A stretch of 10,645 nucleotides of DNA from Bacteroides sp. (GCA_019414665.1 DXLO01000052.1:1-10645); one strand, 5' to 3'; numbered from the stretch's first letter, positions 1 through 7,711 are shown. A program made the numbers and translations. The notes: a model not told the origin generated them from the letters alone.

Positions 1-37
1 GGTTTTTCGGAGAATAACAAGGATTATAGAGGTTGTT

Positions 38-1594
38 TTAAATGAAAGAGCCGTGCCCCGGCTGAATATGCAACCCGCTTTCTACAATGCGTATAAGCTC
101 ATCACGCATTTTCTGAACAAGCTCCTTATTTTCTTCTGCTACATTAGAATGTTCTCCCGGATCGGATAACAAATTATATAGCTGATCAGCCTTTGGGTTA
201 TTCCCCAATTCAGTATTGGTCTGCTTATTGACAGCAGGACCGTTTGCCGCAGGAATATACTTCCACACACCATCCGTTATCGATAAATTGTTATGCAAGT
301 TCTGTTCCACAGCCCAAGAGCGGCCTTTCACATCAGCCTTAAGCCATGAATCCAGATGATTTTCACTATCGGGCGCACTACCTTCCGGTAAATTTACTCC
401 ACACATCGAAGCAAACGATGCAAACCAGTCGATCTGACTTACCAGATTGTCTGATACTCCAGCAGGAATCTTTCCCTTCCAGCGAATAACGCAAGGTACT
501 CTTGTACCTCCCTCATAACTGCTATACTTACCACCTCTGTATACCCCGGTAGCCTTATGATTTCCCAATAGCTCTACTGCCTGATCTTTATATCCGTCAT
601 CAATAACAGCACCGTTGTCACTGGACAGAATTATAATAGTATTATCATCCAGATTCAGTTTTTTCAATGTTTCCATCACCTGTCCTACAGTCCAGTCGAA
701 AGACAACAAAGCATCTCCACGAGGTCCTAATCCACTTTTACCGGCAAAACGTTCATGAGGTACACGAGGTACATGAATATCATTGGTTGCCAGATAGAGG
801 AAGAAAGGCTCTCCCGACCTTTTGCTGTTTTCTATAAACCGGATAGCATGAGTTGTTATGCTATCAGCTATGTCTTCATCTCGCCATAAAGCACTCTTAC
901 CACCTTTCATGTATCCGATACGAGAAATACCATTCACGATAGACTGATCGTGTCCGTGTGACGGATGCATACGTAAAAGCTCCGGATTATCTTTTCCTGT
1001 AGGTTCACCGGGGAAATTCTCGGTATAGCTTACATATACAGGATCATCAGGATCGAGCCCTACCCCTCTACCATTTTCCATAAAGATACAAGGAGTACGG
1101 TCTGCCGTAGCAGCCATAATATAAGAATAATCGAAACCGATATCAGCCGGATTAGGTTTTACCACTCCATTCCAATCTTGCTTTCCTGTTTCATTTCCCA
1201 GCCCGAGATGCCATTTTCCTACCACTCCAGTCTGGTAGCCGGCTTCCTTAAACATGTCGGCCATGGTATAACGGTCGGGAGTAATGATCATGGCAGCATT
1301 GCCGGCTGCAATTCCGGTTCCCTTTCTACGCCAGGCATATTCTCCCGTAAGCATGGCATAGCGCGAAGGAGTACTTGTAGCCGCAGCACAATGGGCATTT
1401 GTAAAACGGATTCCTTCAGAGGCCAGTTTTTCAACATTGGGTGTACGCACTGCTGAAGTACCGTTACAGCTCAAGTCACCATAACCTATATCGTCAGCAT
1501 AAATAAGCAGTACATTCGGACGATCGGACTGCTGCTGTGCAACAGCCGATGAATACAAAGCCAAAGCACCTATCGGCAAAAACAGTTTTTTCAT
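38..1594 (-). CDS. Secreted Ser-type sulfatase (arylsulfatase / N-acetylgalactosamine-6-sulfatase-like, S1 family)
   Basis: Formylglycine-dependent sulfatase that hydrolyses sulfate esters, probably on a glycan in the periplasm. The 518-residue length is normal for the family. Residues 1-19 form a signal peptide (MKKLFLPIGA start, cleavage near AVA|QQ). Visible family landmarks are the metal-binding Asp pair in YADDIGYGD (34-35), the modification motif S-T-P-S-R with Ser74 in place of Cys, LTGEYAWR (82-89), KWHLG (127-131), His274 in NDIHVPRVPH, Asp326-Asn327 in SSDNG, and EGGTRVP (361-367). The Ser motif means maturation by an anaerobic radical-SAM sulfatase-maturing enzyme (established for Bacteroides sulfatases), encoded elsewhere. 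The reading frame extends upstream to a TTG at 1633, but the ATG at 1594 starts exactly at a proper signal peptide and is preferred. It lies 44 bp after the PagL-like gene and is the last gene seen in the probable operon; nothing is recognisable in the 37 bp beyond its stop. The HVPRVPH region resembles 6-O-sulfatases acting on Gal/GalNAc, but the substrate is not proven. Confidence 0.93.
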   Translation of the reverse strand: MKKLFLPIGALALYSSAVAQQQSDRPNVLLIYADDIGYGDLSCNGTSAVRTPNVEKLASEGIRFTNAHCAAATSTPSRYAMLTGEYAWRRKGTGIAAGNAAMIITPDRYTMADMFKEAGYQTGVVGKWHLGLGNETGKQDWNGVVKPNPADIGFDYSYIMAATADRTPCIFMENGRGVGLDPDDPVYVSYTENFPGEPTGKDNPELLRMHPSHGHDQSIVNGISRIGYMKGGKSALWRDEDIADSITTHAIRFIENSKRSGEPFFLYLATNDIHVPRVPHERFAGKSGLGPRGDALLSFDWTVGQVMETLKKLNLDDNTIIILSSDNGAVIDDGYKDQAVELLGNHKATGVYRGGKYSSYEGGTRVPCVIRWKGKIPAGVSDNLVSQIDWFASFASMCGVNLPEGSAPDSENHLDSWLKADVKGRSWAVEQNLHNNLSITDGVWKYIPAANGPAVNKQTNTELGNNPKADQLYNLLSDPGEHSNVAEENKELVQKMRDELIRIVESGLHIQPGHGSFI

Positions 1595-1638
1595 AGTATA
1601 ATAGAGATTTAAATCAGTAGCAATTATATCCAAGTCGA

Positions 1639-2862
1639 TTATCTTTTCGCATTAAATCTGAACCCCAGTCCCAGCATCAGGTTATTAGGATCTTTAAATT
1701 TATAAAGTTGGTATCCTACGTGCAGAAACAGATTTCTGGTAATATCCGTTTTCAAGGCTACTACCTGATAAAACGAATCCGTATCTGCTCCTTTGCAGAC
1801 GACGTTCCGTCCTACACCTAAATTAATGGAAAAGACAGGCATTACAATCTCAGCACGAAGGGAAACACCCACTGCAAACTGTTCTTTGAAAGGAGGACGA
1901 TGGAAGCGAATATTCTCTGCATCAGGACCACTTATCGTATTGGCAATGTGGTCGGCTATGTTAGCACTCTCATCGTACTGCGCATCCAGCGACAGACCGG
2001 CACGAAAGTAATGACTGAAATTATACATCGGATTAAAATTCAATCCGCCAACAGCAAAAGAACCGGGAACAAGCACCGCAGAACTTTCTGTAGGGAATAC
2101 TCCCTTTTTCTTTAGCGCACCGTACACAATAAGGTCATAACTTATATACGGATCAAACGCTTTCCTGTTCCGGCAGGAAGTATAAGCCTTGTTATGCAAC
2201 TCAAGTTTCTCCTTACTGCCGAAATAACGTATCAATCCGAAACTTCCGCCTATCGTATTGACTCCGGAATTGGGATATCCCGTATTGCCGTTTGAATAAT
2301 GTGTCACACCTACTCCTGCCCGCAGATTCGTACGGGCATCAATCTGCCAGTTAAGCAGCAGACCAAAGTTGATATACGCATTTATTTTCGAACCAACTAC
2401 ATTGTTCATAGGATTCGTTTCCTCATCATATTTCTTCCATCCGAAAGACGCTCCAAAATTCCACTCATAGTCGAAAGACAAACGAGGGGTTATACTCATT
2501 ATCCGGGAAGTCTGGAATGCATAAACAGCCAGAGGATTTCCTATTTCTTTAGAATTGAAGAAAGTATTATATCCCACTCCGATTCCCTGTATGGCATGCG
2601 GGTATATTTTCCCCCAATAAGTGTCGGGCGAAAACTTGAATCCATACTTCACATGTCCGGAAAAGGTCTTTCTGACCGGAGTCTGAGCTGCATTCACGCC
2701 TTTAAAGAATCCGTTTGTAGGAAATGTATATGCAGGACGAAAATCAACTCCTACCATATGAATCATCTTTCTGTCTGTACTGTCTTTTTCGCCTGCCACC
2801 GCACAAACAGACAAGCACAGAAACAGACACAGAAGTATAAGTCTGCTAGTTTTTCCACTCAT
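1639..2862 (-). CDS. PagL-like / acyloxyacyl hydrolase family outer-membrane protein
   Basis: Predicted outer-membrane barrel related to lipid A 3-O-deacylase (PagL, PF09411), of the kind usually annotated in Bacteroides as acyloxyacyl hydrolase. A signal peptide covers residues 1-23 (AVA|G). Amphipathic strands follow, and the family signature GVTHYSNGNTGYPNSGVN lies at 185-202. His188 and Ser190 match PagL His126/Ser128, and Asn191 and Asn198 match the conserved Asn129/Asn136, at identical spacing. The position of the PagL catalytic Glu140 (Ser+12) is Asn202 here. At 407 residues the protein is about twice the length of Proteobacterial PagL; the second half (about 235-407) is also strand-rich and ends in a barrel-like strand (LMLGLGFRFNAKR). 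The ATG lies one base after the TGA of the lipoprotein gene, so the two are almost certainly translationally coupled. The family assignment rests on the motif and topology. Activity on lipid A, as against another acyl ester, is inferred. Confidence 0.78.
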   Translation of the reverse strand: MSGKTSRLILLCLFLCLSVCAVAGEKDSTDRKMIHMVGVDFRPAYTFPTNGFFKGVNAAQTPVRKTFSGHVKYGFKFSPDTYWGKIYPHAIQGIGVGYNTFFNSKEIGNPLAVYAFQTSRIMSITPRLSFDYEWNFGASFGWKKYDEETNPMNNVVGSKINAYINFGLLLNWQIDARTNLRAGVGVTHYSNGNTGYPNSGVNTIGGSFGLIRYFGSKEKLELHNKAYTSCRNRKAFDPYISYDLIVYGALKKKGVFPTESSAVLVPGSFAVGGLNFNPMYNFSHYFRAGLSLDAQYDESANIADHIANTISGPDAENIRFHRPPFKEQFAVGVSLRAEIVMPVFSINLGVGRNVVCKGADTDSFYQVVALKTDITRNLFLHVGYQLYKFKDPNNLMLGLGFRFNAKR

Positions 2863-2863
2863 C

Positions 2864-3829
2864 TCATTCTATTTTTTCAGGAATTATACAAAAGTCGTAC
2901 AGCCCCTTGCTATAAAGTTTCCCTTCAAAAGTCCGCTTTCTTCCTGTAGAAGGAATGGAAATGTACAGCTTATAATCTATCCAATATTGCTCAATCATAT
3001 AATAGACTGAAATTTTCCATTTTTCACCGGGAGGAATGACATATTCCTTACCTGCCAGATCGGATTCGATGGAAGTTTTAATTTCCTGAGAATTGACTCC
3101 GACCTCTGCCTTTGTACTTCCCAGAACCGGTTGTTTATCTACGAAATCGGGTATGACTACCAATGGCAAAGGAGTTCCCAAAAAGCGTTTATACAGCTCC
3201 TCTTCATTTACTCCATCTTTATTTCTAAAAGAAACTTCACGCGAAAAAGATGTTTCCAACGGAGTGAAGTGCCAGCTTGTCGGCTGATCGGATTTGCTGT
3301 TATTCACTACCAGCGAATAGTCAGGTTCCAGCGTATTGTCAGAATATAACAAGCTTTTCCAATCATATACAATACTGTCTACTTCGTATTTTGAGGTTTG
3401 GGCCAACGACACTGGAATAGATTTCATCTCATATTCATTGCCGACAATTATTTCAACGTCAAGAGCCGACCTGTTCATGTTTTCTCCCGCATAAATACAA
3501 AGTTCTCTGCCATTCCTCTTCTCTACCTTGAAGTTGCAATATTCATAACCCAACTTTATAACGGCATTGGCTCCATTCTCCAAAGGCAGGTTTCTTCCAT
3601 CAGGTTTTCCCTCAAGGTCACAAACTACTCCCCACACATTTTCAGAGGCTCCATATATATTCAGGATATCCCAGTTATCCGACTTAAAATTTATTCTGGC
3701 AACAGAATCTGTTTCCGACAACTGCACCACCGGAACTTCAGGCAAATAATCGTCTATAAAGACTCCGCTATTGCATCCGACGGCAGATACCAATAAGCCC
3801 AACCACAATATTTTCTGTATATTTTTCAT
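2864..3829 (-). CDS. Predicted lipoprotein, possible aerolysin/ETX-MTX2-like C-terminal half
   Basis: Secreted lipoprotein of 321 residues with no confident family. The N-terminus is a type II signal peptide with lipobox A-V-G-C (Cys19). The next residues (NSGVFIDD) include only a late acidic pair, so surface export by a Bacteroidota lipoprotein export signal is possible but not clear. Residues about 40-145 look like an Ig-like beta domain ending in a BACON-like pattern (DVEIIVGNEYEMKSIPVSLAQ region, 124-144). Residues about 172-295 show a different layout: VVNNSKSDQ, then alternating Ser/Phe strands (TSFSREVSF, 193-201), a long insertion with TPLPLVVIP (219-227), then EYVIPPGEKWKISVYY (262-277) and YKLYISI. 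This order (N-rich strand, insertion, V-PPG turn, long strand) resembles aerolysin/ETX-MTX2 pore-forming folds, but I judge this by eye only. The gene lies 48 bp after the small barrel gene and one base before the PagL-like gene, so it is within the same transcription unit. It could equally be an accessory binding lipoprotein. Confidence 0.8.
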   Translation of the reverse strand: MKNIQKILWLGLLVSAVGCNSGVFIDDYLPEVPVVQLSETDSVARINFKSDNWDILNIYGASENVWGVVCDLEGKPDGRNLPLENGANAVIKLGYEYCNFKVEKRNGRELCIYAGENMNRSALDVEIIVGNEYEMKSIPVSLAQTSKYEVDSIVYDWKSLLYSDNTLEPDYSLVVNNSKSDQPTSWHFTPLETSFSREVSFRNKDGVNEEELYKRFLGTPLPLVVIPDFVDKQPVLGSTKAEVGVNSQEIKTSIESDLAGKEYVIPPGEKWKISVYYMIEQYWIDYKLYISIPSTGRKRTFEGKLYSKGLYDFCIIPEKIE

Positions 3830-3877
3830 TTCTTATCTCTACATGAATATTTCCAACCTTACATACAGCCTGCAACC

Positions 3878-4705
3878 TTATCTCCCGGGAGGCATGATAA
3901 CCGGTGATCCGCCCCGCTTGTCAATCATGACACTTCTTAATACTTCATAGAGAATTCCACCAACATCGATGCCTAAATCGAATTTATTGAATTTATAGTA
4001 AGGTGTAACAATCGGAACAGTCTGCCATCCCCGTTGGGGATCGTAATATCTCTGTGCTCCTACCTCCATACCAAACCGGTCGGTAAAATCATAGCCCACA
4101 GTAACTCCGAATGCGCTCCTGTTAAAACTATAACGGTTATCCGGAGAATATGAGCCGAAAACATTTATATGCAGTCTGTCAGCAGGACGGTATGTTACGA
4201 TACCGGAAACTCCCAAAGACTGTCCTACACTATTCGGAAAATTATACTTTACCGCATCCACTCCCGCCTGAATAGAAAAATAATCATTCAGGTCATAACG
4301 ATAAAAGAACGAGGCCTGATTTACTCTTCCCAGACCAGGCAATGTTTCCTGCATGCCACTGCCATAAAAATTAGGAAGGATTTGTCCACCCGTCGCATAA
4401 TCTCCATAAAATCTGGGAGAAGGATTTGTATAATAAGGAGGTATATAAAAAGGCTTGCGCAATTTAATTTCTATTTTCTGTTCGTCCGGTATCTCATTTA
4501 CCGGATCACTCAGTGTGTTTTCCTTGAAATCGGCAGCATATCCACCCGATTGTGGAGAAACGACAGCACCCTCAGACAATATTTTCAGACTGTCTTTTTC
4601 TTGCTTAATACTATTTACTTTCATGTTTTCCTGAGCATAAAGTCCTGCACAAGACAAACAAAGAAGTGATAATAGCATGATGTTTCTCCACTTCATATTC
4701 TTCAT
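3878..4705 (-). CDS. Secreted protein of unknown function, predicted small outer-membrane beta-barrel
   Basis: No named family recognised. The 275-residue product has a signal peptide (residues 1-24, cleavage near LYA|QEN), then a polar, probably disordered segment (about 25-85) and a Pro/Tyr-rich stretch (FYIPPYYTNPSPRFYGDY, 86-103). From about 128 on, alternating aromatic/polar strands look like a small barrel: ASFFYRYDL, YFSIQAGVDAV, SLGVSGIVTYRP, HINVFGSYSP, AFGVTVGYDF, RFGMEVGAQRYY, VPIVTPYYKF, FDLGIDVGGIL. That is roughly eight strands, as in OmpA/OmpX-size barrels. The chain does not end in an aromatic residue but has a short tail (IDKRGGSPVIMPPGR). ATGs at codons 4 and 10 are alternative starts; the first keeps a positively charged signal-peptide n-region. 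A candidate promoter lies just upstream, making this the likely first gene of the four-gene left-hand unit. The barrel call is inference from strand pattern. Confidence 0.8.
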   Translation of the reverse strand: MKNMKWRNIMLLSLLCLSCAGLYAQENMKVNSIKQEKDSLKILSEGAVVSPQSGGYAADFKENTLSDPVNEIPDEQKIEIKLRKPFYIPPYYTNPSPRFYGDYATGGQILPNFYGSGMQETLPGLGRVNQASFFYRYDLNDYFSIQAGVDAVKYNFPNSVGQSLGVSGIVTYRPADRLHINVFGSYSPDNRYSFNRSAFGVTVGYDFTDRFGMEVGAQRYYDPQRGWQTVPIVTPYYKFNKFDLGIDVGGILYEVLRSVMIDKRGGSPVIMPPGR

Positions 4706-4722
4706 AGTTTGAGTTATGAATT

Positions 4723-4730
4723 CAAATATA
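4723..4730 (-). promoter_or_regulatory. Candidate Bacteroidota -7 promoter box (TATATTTG)
   Basis: On the minus strand this is TATATTTG, an exact match to the Bacteroides sigma-70 -7 consensus TAnnTTTG. The -33 region about 19 bp upstream reads GCTG, matching only the final TG of TTTG. Transcription would start near 4716, giving a leader of about a dozen bases before the ATG at 4705. It is the only good promoter match I see in the 146-bp gap (4706-4851) between the small secreted protein gene and the small barrel gene. The gap otherwise holds only a weak 4-bp hairpin with no T tract just past the upstream stop. This suggests that 4705-38 can be transcribed separately from the two large barrel genes. 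Confidence 0.4.
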
Positions 4731-4851
4731 GATGAAATAATTCATATAACAGCCAGATCTTAATCTATTTTAATACCCGAAAAGCAATATATCAAATAGA
4801 CTGACATTTATCTCAAAACTCATTAGAATACATATCCCATTATTGGGGGCT

Positions 4852-5379
4852 CTACTTTTTATCCTTTTTGAAAATAGGTTTAATATATTTCTTGAAAATT
4901 TTTCCCACTTCAATGGTAGTTGAATTATTCAGCATATCATACGTTCTACCCGCTGATGGTTTAAGAGTGCGTCCGTAGTCTGTCTGAAGCCTTTTACTGA
5001 AATCTGGTCCTTCTTTCATGATGAGTTCAGGAGGACGACCTTCCATTGTCACATCATAAACAGGATCTTCTCCTCGTTTAGTCCAAATAGAATAAGGACA
5101 CATACGGATATATTTCTTCGGCTTCTTTACCATAAAAGTATCCGTCAGATTTCGAGGTATTCCTTCGTCAAAAGGATTCTTAAACTCCATCCATTTCTTT
5201 TCAAGCGGAGCTTCCTGAGGTTTATTATAATCCATGCCGCTCGGAAGGAAATCAAACTGAATGAGTTTTACAGCTTCTTCATTCAGCTTAATTTCCTTAT
5301 CTTCCTTCTGCTGCCCCATAACAGGCATTACTATCAGCAAAAGGAATTTCAATACCATATATCGCCGGATACAGTTCAT
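4852..5379 (-). CDS. Small secreted basic protein of unknown function (possibly DUF4858-like)
   Basis: Uncharacterised exported protein of 175 residues. From the ATG at 5379 it has an n-region MNCIRRYM, a hydrophobic core (VLKFLLLIVMPVM) and likely cleavage near MG|QQ. The mature part is highly polar: an early KLNEEAVKLIQFDFLP segment, a Tyr/Pro/Arg-rich middle (KKYIRMCPYSIWTKRGEDPVYDV) and a strongly Lys-rich C-terminus (GKIFKKYIKPIFKKDKK). There is no transmembrane segment after the signal, and no barrel pattern. The segment around KLIQFDF recalls Bacteroides DUF4858 proteins, but this is from memory and weak. The frame also extends 18 bases upstream to a GTG at 5397 that overlaps the end of the preceding barrel gene by 8 bp. 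ATG is preferred because GTG starts are uncommon in this group and the signal peptide fits better. Either way the gene is tightly coupled to that barrel gene and may be its periplasmic partner. Confidence 0.75.
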   Translation of the reverse strand: MNCIRRYMVLKFLLLIVMPVMGQQKEDKEIKLNEEAVKLIQFDFLPSGMDYNKPQEAPLEKKWMEFKNPFDEGIPRNLTDTFMVKKPKKYIRMCPYSIWTKRGEDPVYDVTMEGRPPELIMKEGPDFSKRLQTDYGRTLKPSAGRTYDMLNNSTTIEVGKIFKKYIKPIFKKDKK

Positions 5380-5389
5380 TCTGCGTTTT

Positions 5390-7711
5390 TTATTCACTCA
5401 TGTTCAATCGTGACATTTCATTTTCAGCCGCACTGCGGTTATTCATTGTACGTTCTGTCCGGAAGCGGTATGTAACAGTAAAGCCAACCTTCCGCGTGTC
5501 TTCCTTTCCGATACTGTTCATGATAATATCATTCAGACGGGCTGCACTGCGTATTTTGTTCTTATTGAAAAGGTCATACCCATCGAGCGAAAGCTGAAGC
5601 CTGTCATCTAGGAATGATTTTTTCAGACTCAGATTCAGAGACGTGTAACTCTTCGATTCGTACAGCTGATAATAACCTCTGGAACCATAATTAAAATCGG
5701 CAGATAACAAGAATCCGGAAGGAAGAGTGAAGCTATTGTTGAAATTCAGTATCATCAAAGGACGACCCGATTTCAGCATACTTCCATCCGGTCCAGGATA
5801 ATCGAAGAATGTTTTCATACAGGTAAGCGTGAGTGAAGGTATCCACCACTTCACCGGATATTGCAGGTTTATCATACCCGTCAGATTATGCAGTTTGTCA
5901 AAATTATCCATGTAGCTGACCGTAACCGCCGAATTTCCCGGCATACTGTAAAATGCCGTTACCAGCGGATTGTGCGTACAGGTATAATTCAGGTTAAAGA
6001 ACAGGAACTTATAAAACAGCATATAGTTCAAGTCATGAGTCAGAGCCTGTTTCAGGTAAAGATTTCCTTTCTGATAGGTAAACCGGTCTGTATACACGGC
6101 ATTATCATTCATTACACCAAAAGGAGGACGCTCCGTATGAATGGAGTAAGTAAGCGACTGTTGCAGGCTCTCCGTATTATAACTTAAGGAAACAGAAGGC
6201 AGAAAATTGTGATAGGTCTGGTTCTGACTTTTGCTATCATTGGTTTCCCTCAGATCACTTCGTATGTGTTCGTAACGCAAGCCTGCTCCCAGCGACAGAT
6301 TATTCCATGTATAATCGTATGACAGGTAGAGAGAATTCTTCAACTCTGTATTACGAGTACGGCCATTATTCAACGCACGGATATATTCTATATAGTCCGT
6401 TCCGCTTGTATGACTAAAATCATATCCCAAGCTGAAAGTTCCCGCTTTCTCGGTTTCATACGACAAGCTGAATTTGGCAGCAAACAAATCCCAGTCTGCT
6501 TTACGGTGATAGTCCATAGATGTTTCTGCATCGTCGCTTTCCCATTCACGAATATTCCCCCGGCTACGATCAGTCTTGTGAAGATAATCACCGAATACGT
6601 TCATTTTCCAGCCATTCTTCCAGTCGTTTATATAATACAAATTAAAATGGTTGCTGACGGACTTGTCGGACACATCACTGAGATTCTTAATGAAAGTAGA
6701 AACACCCTTGTCCGGTATCATGGAAAGAGTTTCATTTGAGGATGTATTACCTTCGCTGTATTTGCCTTCATATTTCAATCCAACCTCCGATTCTGGTGAA
6801 AAATGATAAGAAACACCACCCGTATAAGCATGGCTTTCGTTAAAAATCTGCTTTTGACTCAAATTAGTAAGATTCCAGATAGTATCACTTTGAGTCTGCT
6901 GATAAATATCAAGATCCGAATCCTTCTTTCCACGATCATAATTGTAAGAAAAAAAGAAATCCCAGTTTTTATAGTTGTAGCTTCCATTCATCCGGTAATT
7001 CTGGCTGAAATGATTTCCCTGCAACAGATTACCGCTGACATTAAAGGCAAGTCCTTCTCCCAGACGTTTGGTCTTGATTTCAATTACCGCACGCTGCTCC
7101 GAATGATAACGTACGTCAGGATTCGTCATCAGTCTGACAGACTGAATCTGGTCAATAGCCAGATTATTCAGTTCTGTTTGATCTGTAACCTCCCTGCCAT
7201 TGATATAATACGTAGGTATACCTTTTCCTATCACTTCAATGGCGTCACCCCGCTGCTGTATACCTGGTATCTTACAAAGCAGATCATTCAGAGTGGTTTG
7301 TTTGGCAAGAATAGTGTTCGGCACATCAGCAGTAATTCCATCCCGGTTCAGTTTGAAAGGTTTCCTGTACGCTGTAATCTCCACTCCTTCGAGTTCAGTT
7401 TGTGAGAGCTCCATCCGAGCTATCGGCAGGGTAATGTCCGCATTAACAAGTATATTCTTATACAGCGTCTCATAGCCCAGATAGGAATAGCGGATAATAT
7501 AGCTGCCACCATCGAGTGATGTGCTATATATACCGCAAGAGTCTGATACCGCACCTGTTACAAGCGTACTGTCTGACTGATTCAGAAATGCCACATTTAC
7601 CATCGGCATTACTGCATTTTCTGAATCTATGATTTTTCCTTTAACAAAATGCTGACCATAGACAGGCATTATGATGAAACTGCCTATTATACCTAAAACC
7701 GTTGTTCTCAT
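5390..7711 (-). CDS. TonB-dependent-receptor-like outer membrane beta-barrel family protein (PF14905 type)
   Basis: Large outer-membrane protein of 773 residues. Signal peptide 1-19 (PVYG|Q); CarboxypepD_reg-like domain about 22-102 (KGKIIDSENAVMPMVNV, then SYIIRYSYLGYETLYKNI); short linker (LEGVEITAYRKPF, 107-119); plug-like domain about 120-216 with LNDLLCKIPGIQQRGDAIEV and YYINGREV, ending in the AVIEIKTKR strand; then a barrel to about 751 closing in GFTVTYRFR. A hydrophilic tail of about 20 residues (RSAAENEMSRL region) follows the last strand, as is common in this family. It is shorter than SusC (about 1000 residues) and has no SusD neighbour, so it is not a classical glycan importer. 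Substrate unknown: peptide, metal chelate, lipid or glycan are all possible. It starts 239 bp after the other large barrel gene with no convincing promoter in between, and it is coupled to the small secreted protein gene downstream. Confidence 0.9.
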   Translation of the reverse strand: MRTTVLGIIGSFIIMPVYGQHFVKGKIIDSENAVMPMVNVAFLNQSDSTLVTGAVSDSCGIYSTSLDGGSYIIRYSYLGYETLYKNILVNADITLPIARMELSQTELEGVEITAYRKPFKLNRDGITADVPNTILAKQTTLNDLLCKIPGIQQRGDAIEVIGKGIPTYYINGREVTDQTELNNLAIDQIQSVRLMTNPDVRYHSEQRAVIEIKTKRLGEGLAFNVSGNLLQGNHFSQNYRMNGSYNYKNWDFFFSYNYDRGKKDSDLDIYQQTQSDTIWNLTNLSQKQIFNESHAYTGGVSYHFSPESEVGLKYEGKYSEGNTSSNETLSMIPDKGVSTFIKNLSDVSDKSVSNHFNLYYINDWKNGWKMNVFGDYLHKTDRSRGNIREWESDDAETSMDYHRKADWDLFAAKFSLSYETEKAGTFSLGYDFSHTSGTDYIEYIRALNNGRTRNTELKNSLYLSYDYTWNNLSLGAGLRYEHIRSDLRETNDSKSQNQTYHNFLPSVSLSYNTESLQQSLTYSIHTERPPFGVMNDNAVYTDRFTYQKGNLYLKQALTHDLNYMLFYKFLFFNLNYTCTHNPLVTAFYSMPGNSAVTVSYMDNFDKLHNLTGMINLQYPVKWWIPSLTLTCMKTFFDYPGPDGSMLKSGRPLMILNFNNSFTLPSGFLLSADFNYGSRGYYQLYESKSYTSLNLSLKKSFLDDRLQLSLDGYDLFNKNKIRSAARLNDIIMNSIGKEDTRKVGFTVTYRFRTERTMNNRSAAENEMSRLNMSE

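Noticed and set aside
1595..1633. N-terminal extension of the sulfatase to a TTG at 1633
   Set aside because: The extra 13 residues would sit in front of a perfect signal peptide that begins at the ATG at 1594, and TTG is a poor start.
1632..1642. 11-bp sequence AAGTCGATTAT shared with 7937-7947, near two stop codons
   Set aside because: A match of this length is expected by chance within 10 kb and no longer similarity flanks it.
2299..2949. 216-codon open frame on the plus strand
   Set aside because: It lies antisense to the PagL-like gene and the end of the lipoprotein gene, both of which have clear signal peptides and family features. Its translation is rich in Ile/Arg/Ser with no domain pattern.
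4852..4880. Hairpin CCCA-ATAA-TGGG past the small secreted protein gene as a terminator
   Set aside because: Only about four base pairs and no T run follows on the minus strand.
6803..7405. 200-codon open frame on the plus strand
   Set aside because: It is antisense to the plug and early barrel of the 773-residue receptor and has no recognisable features; a shadow of the real coding frame.
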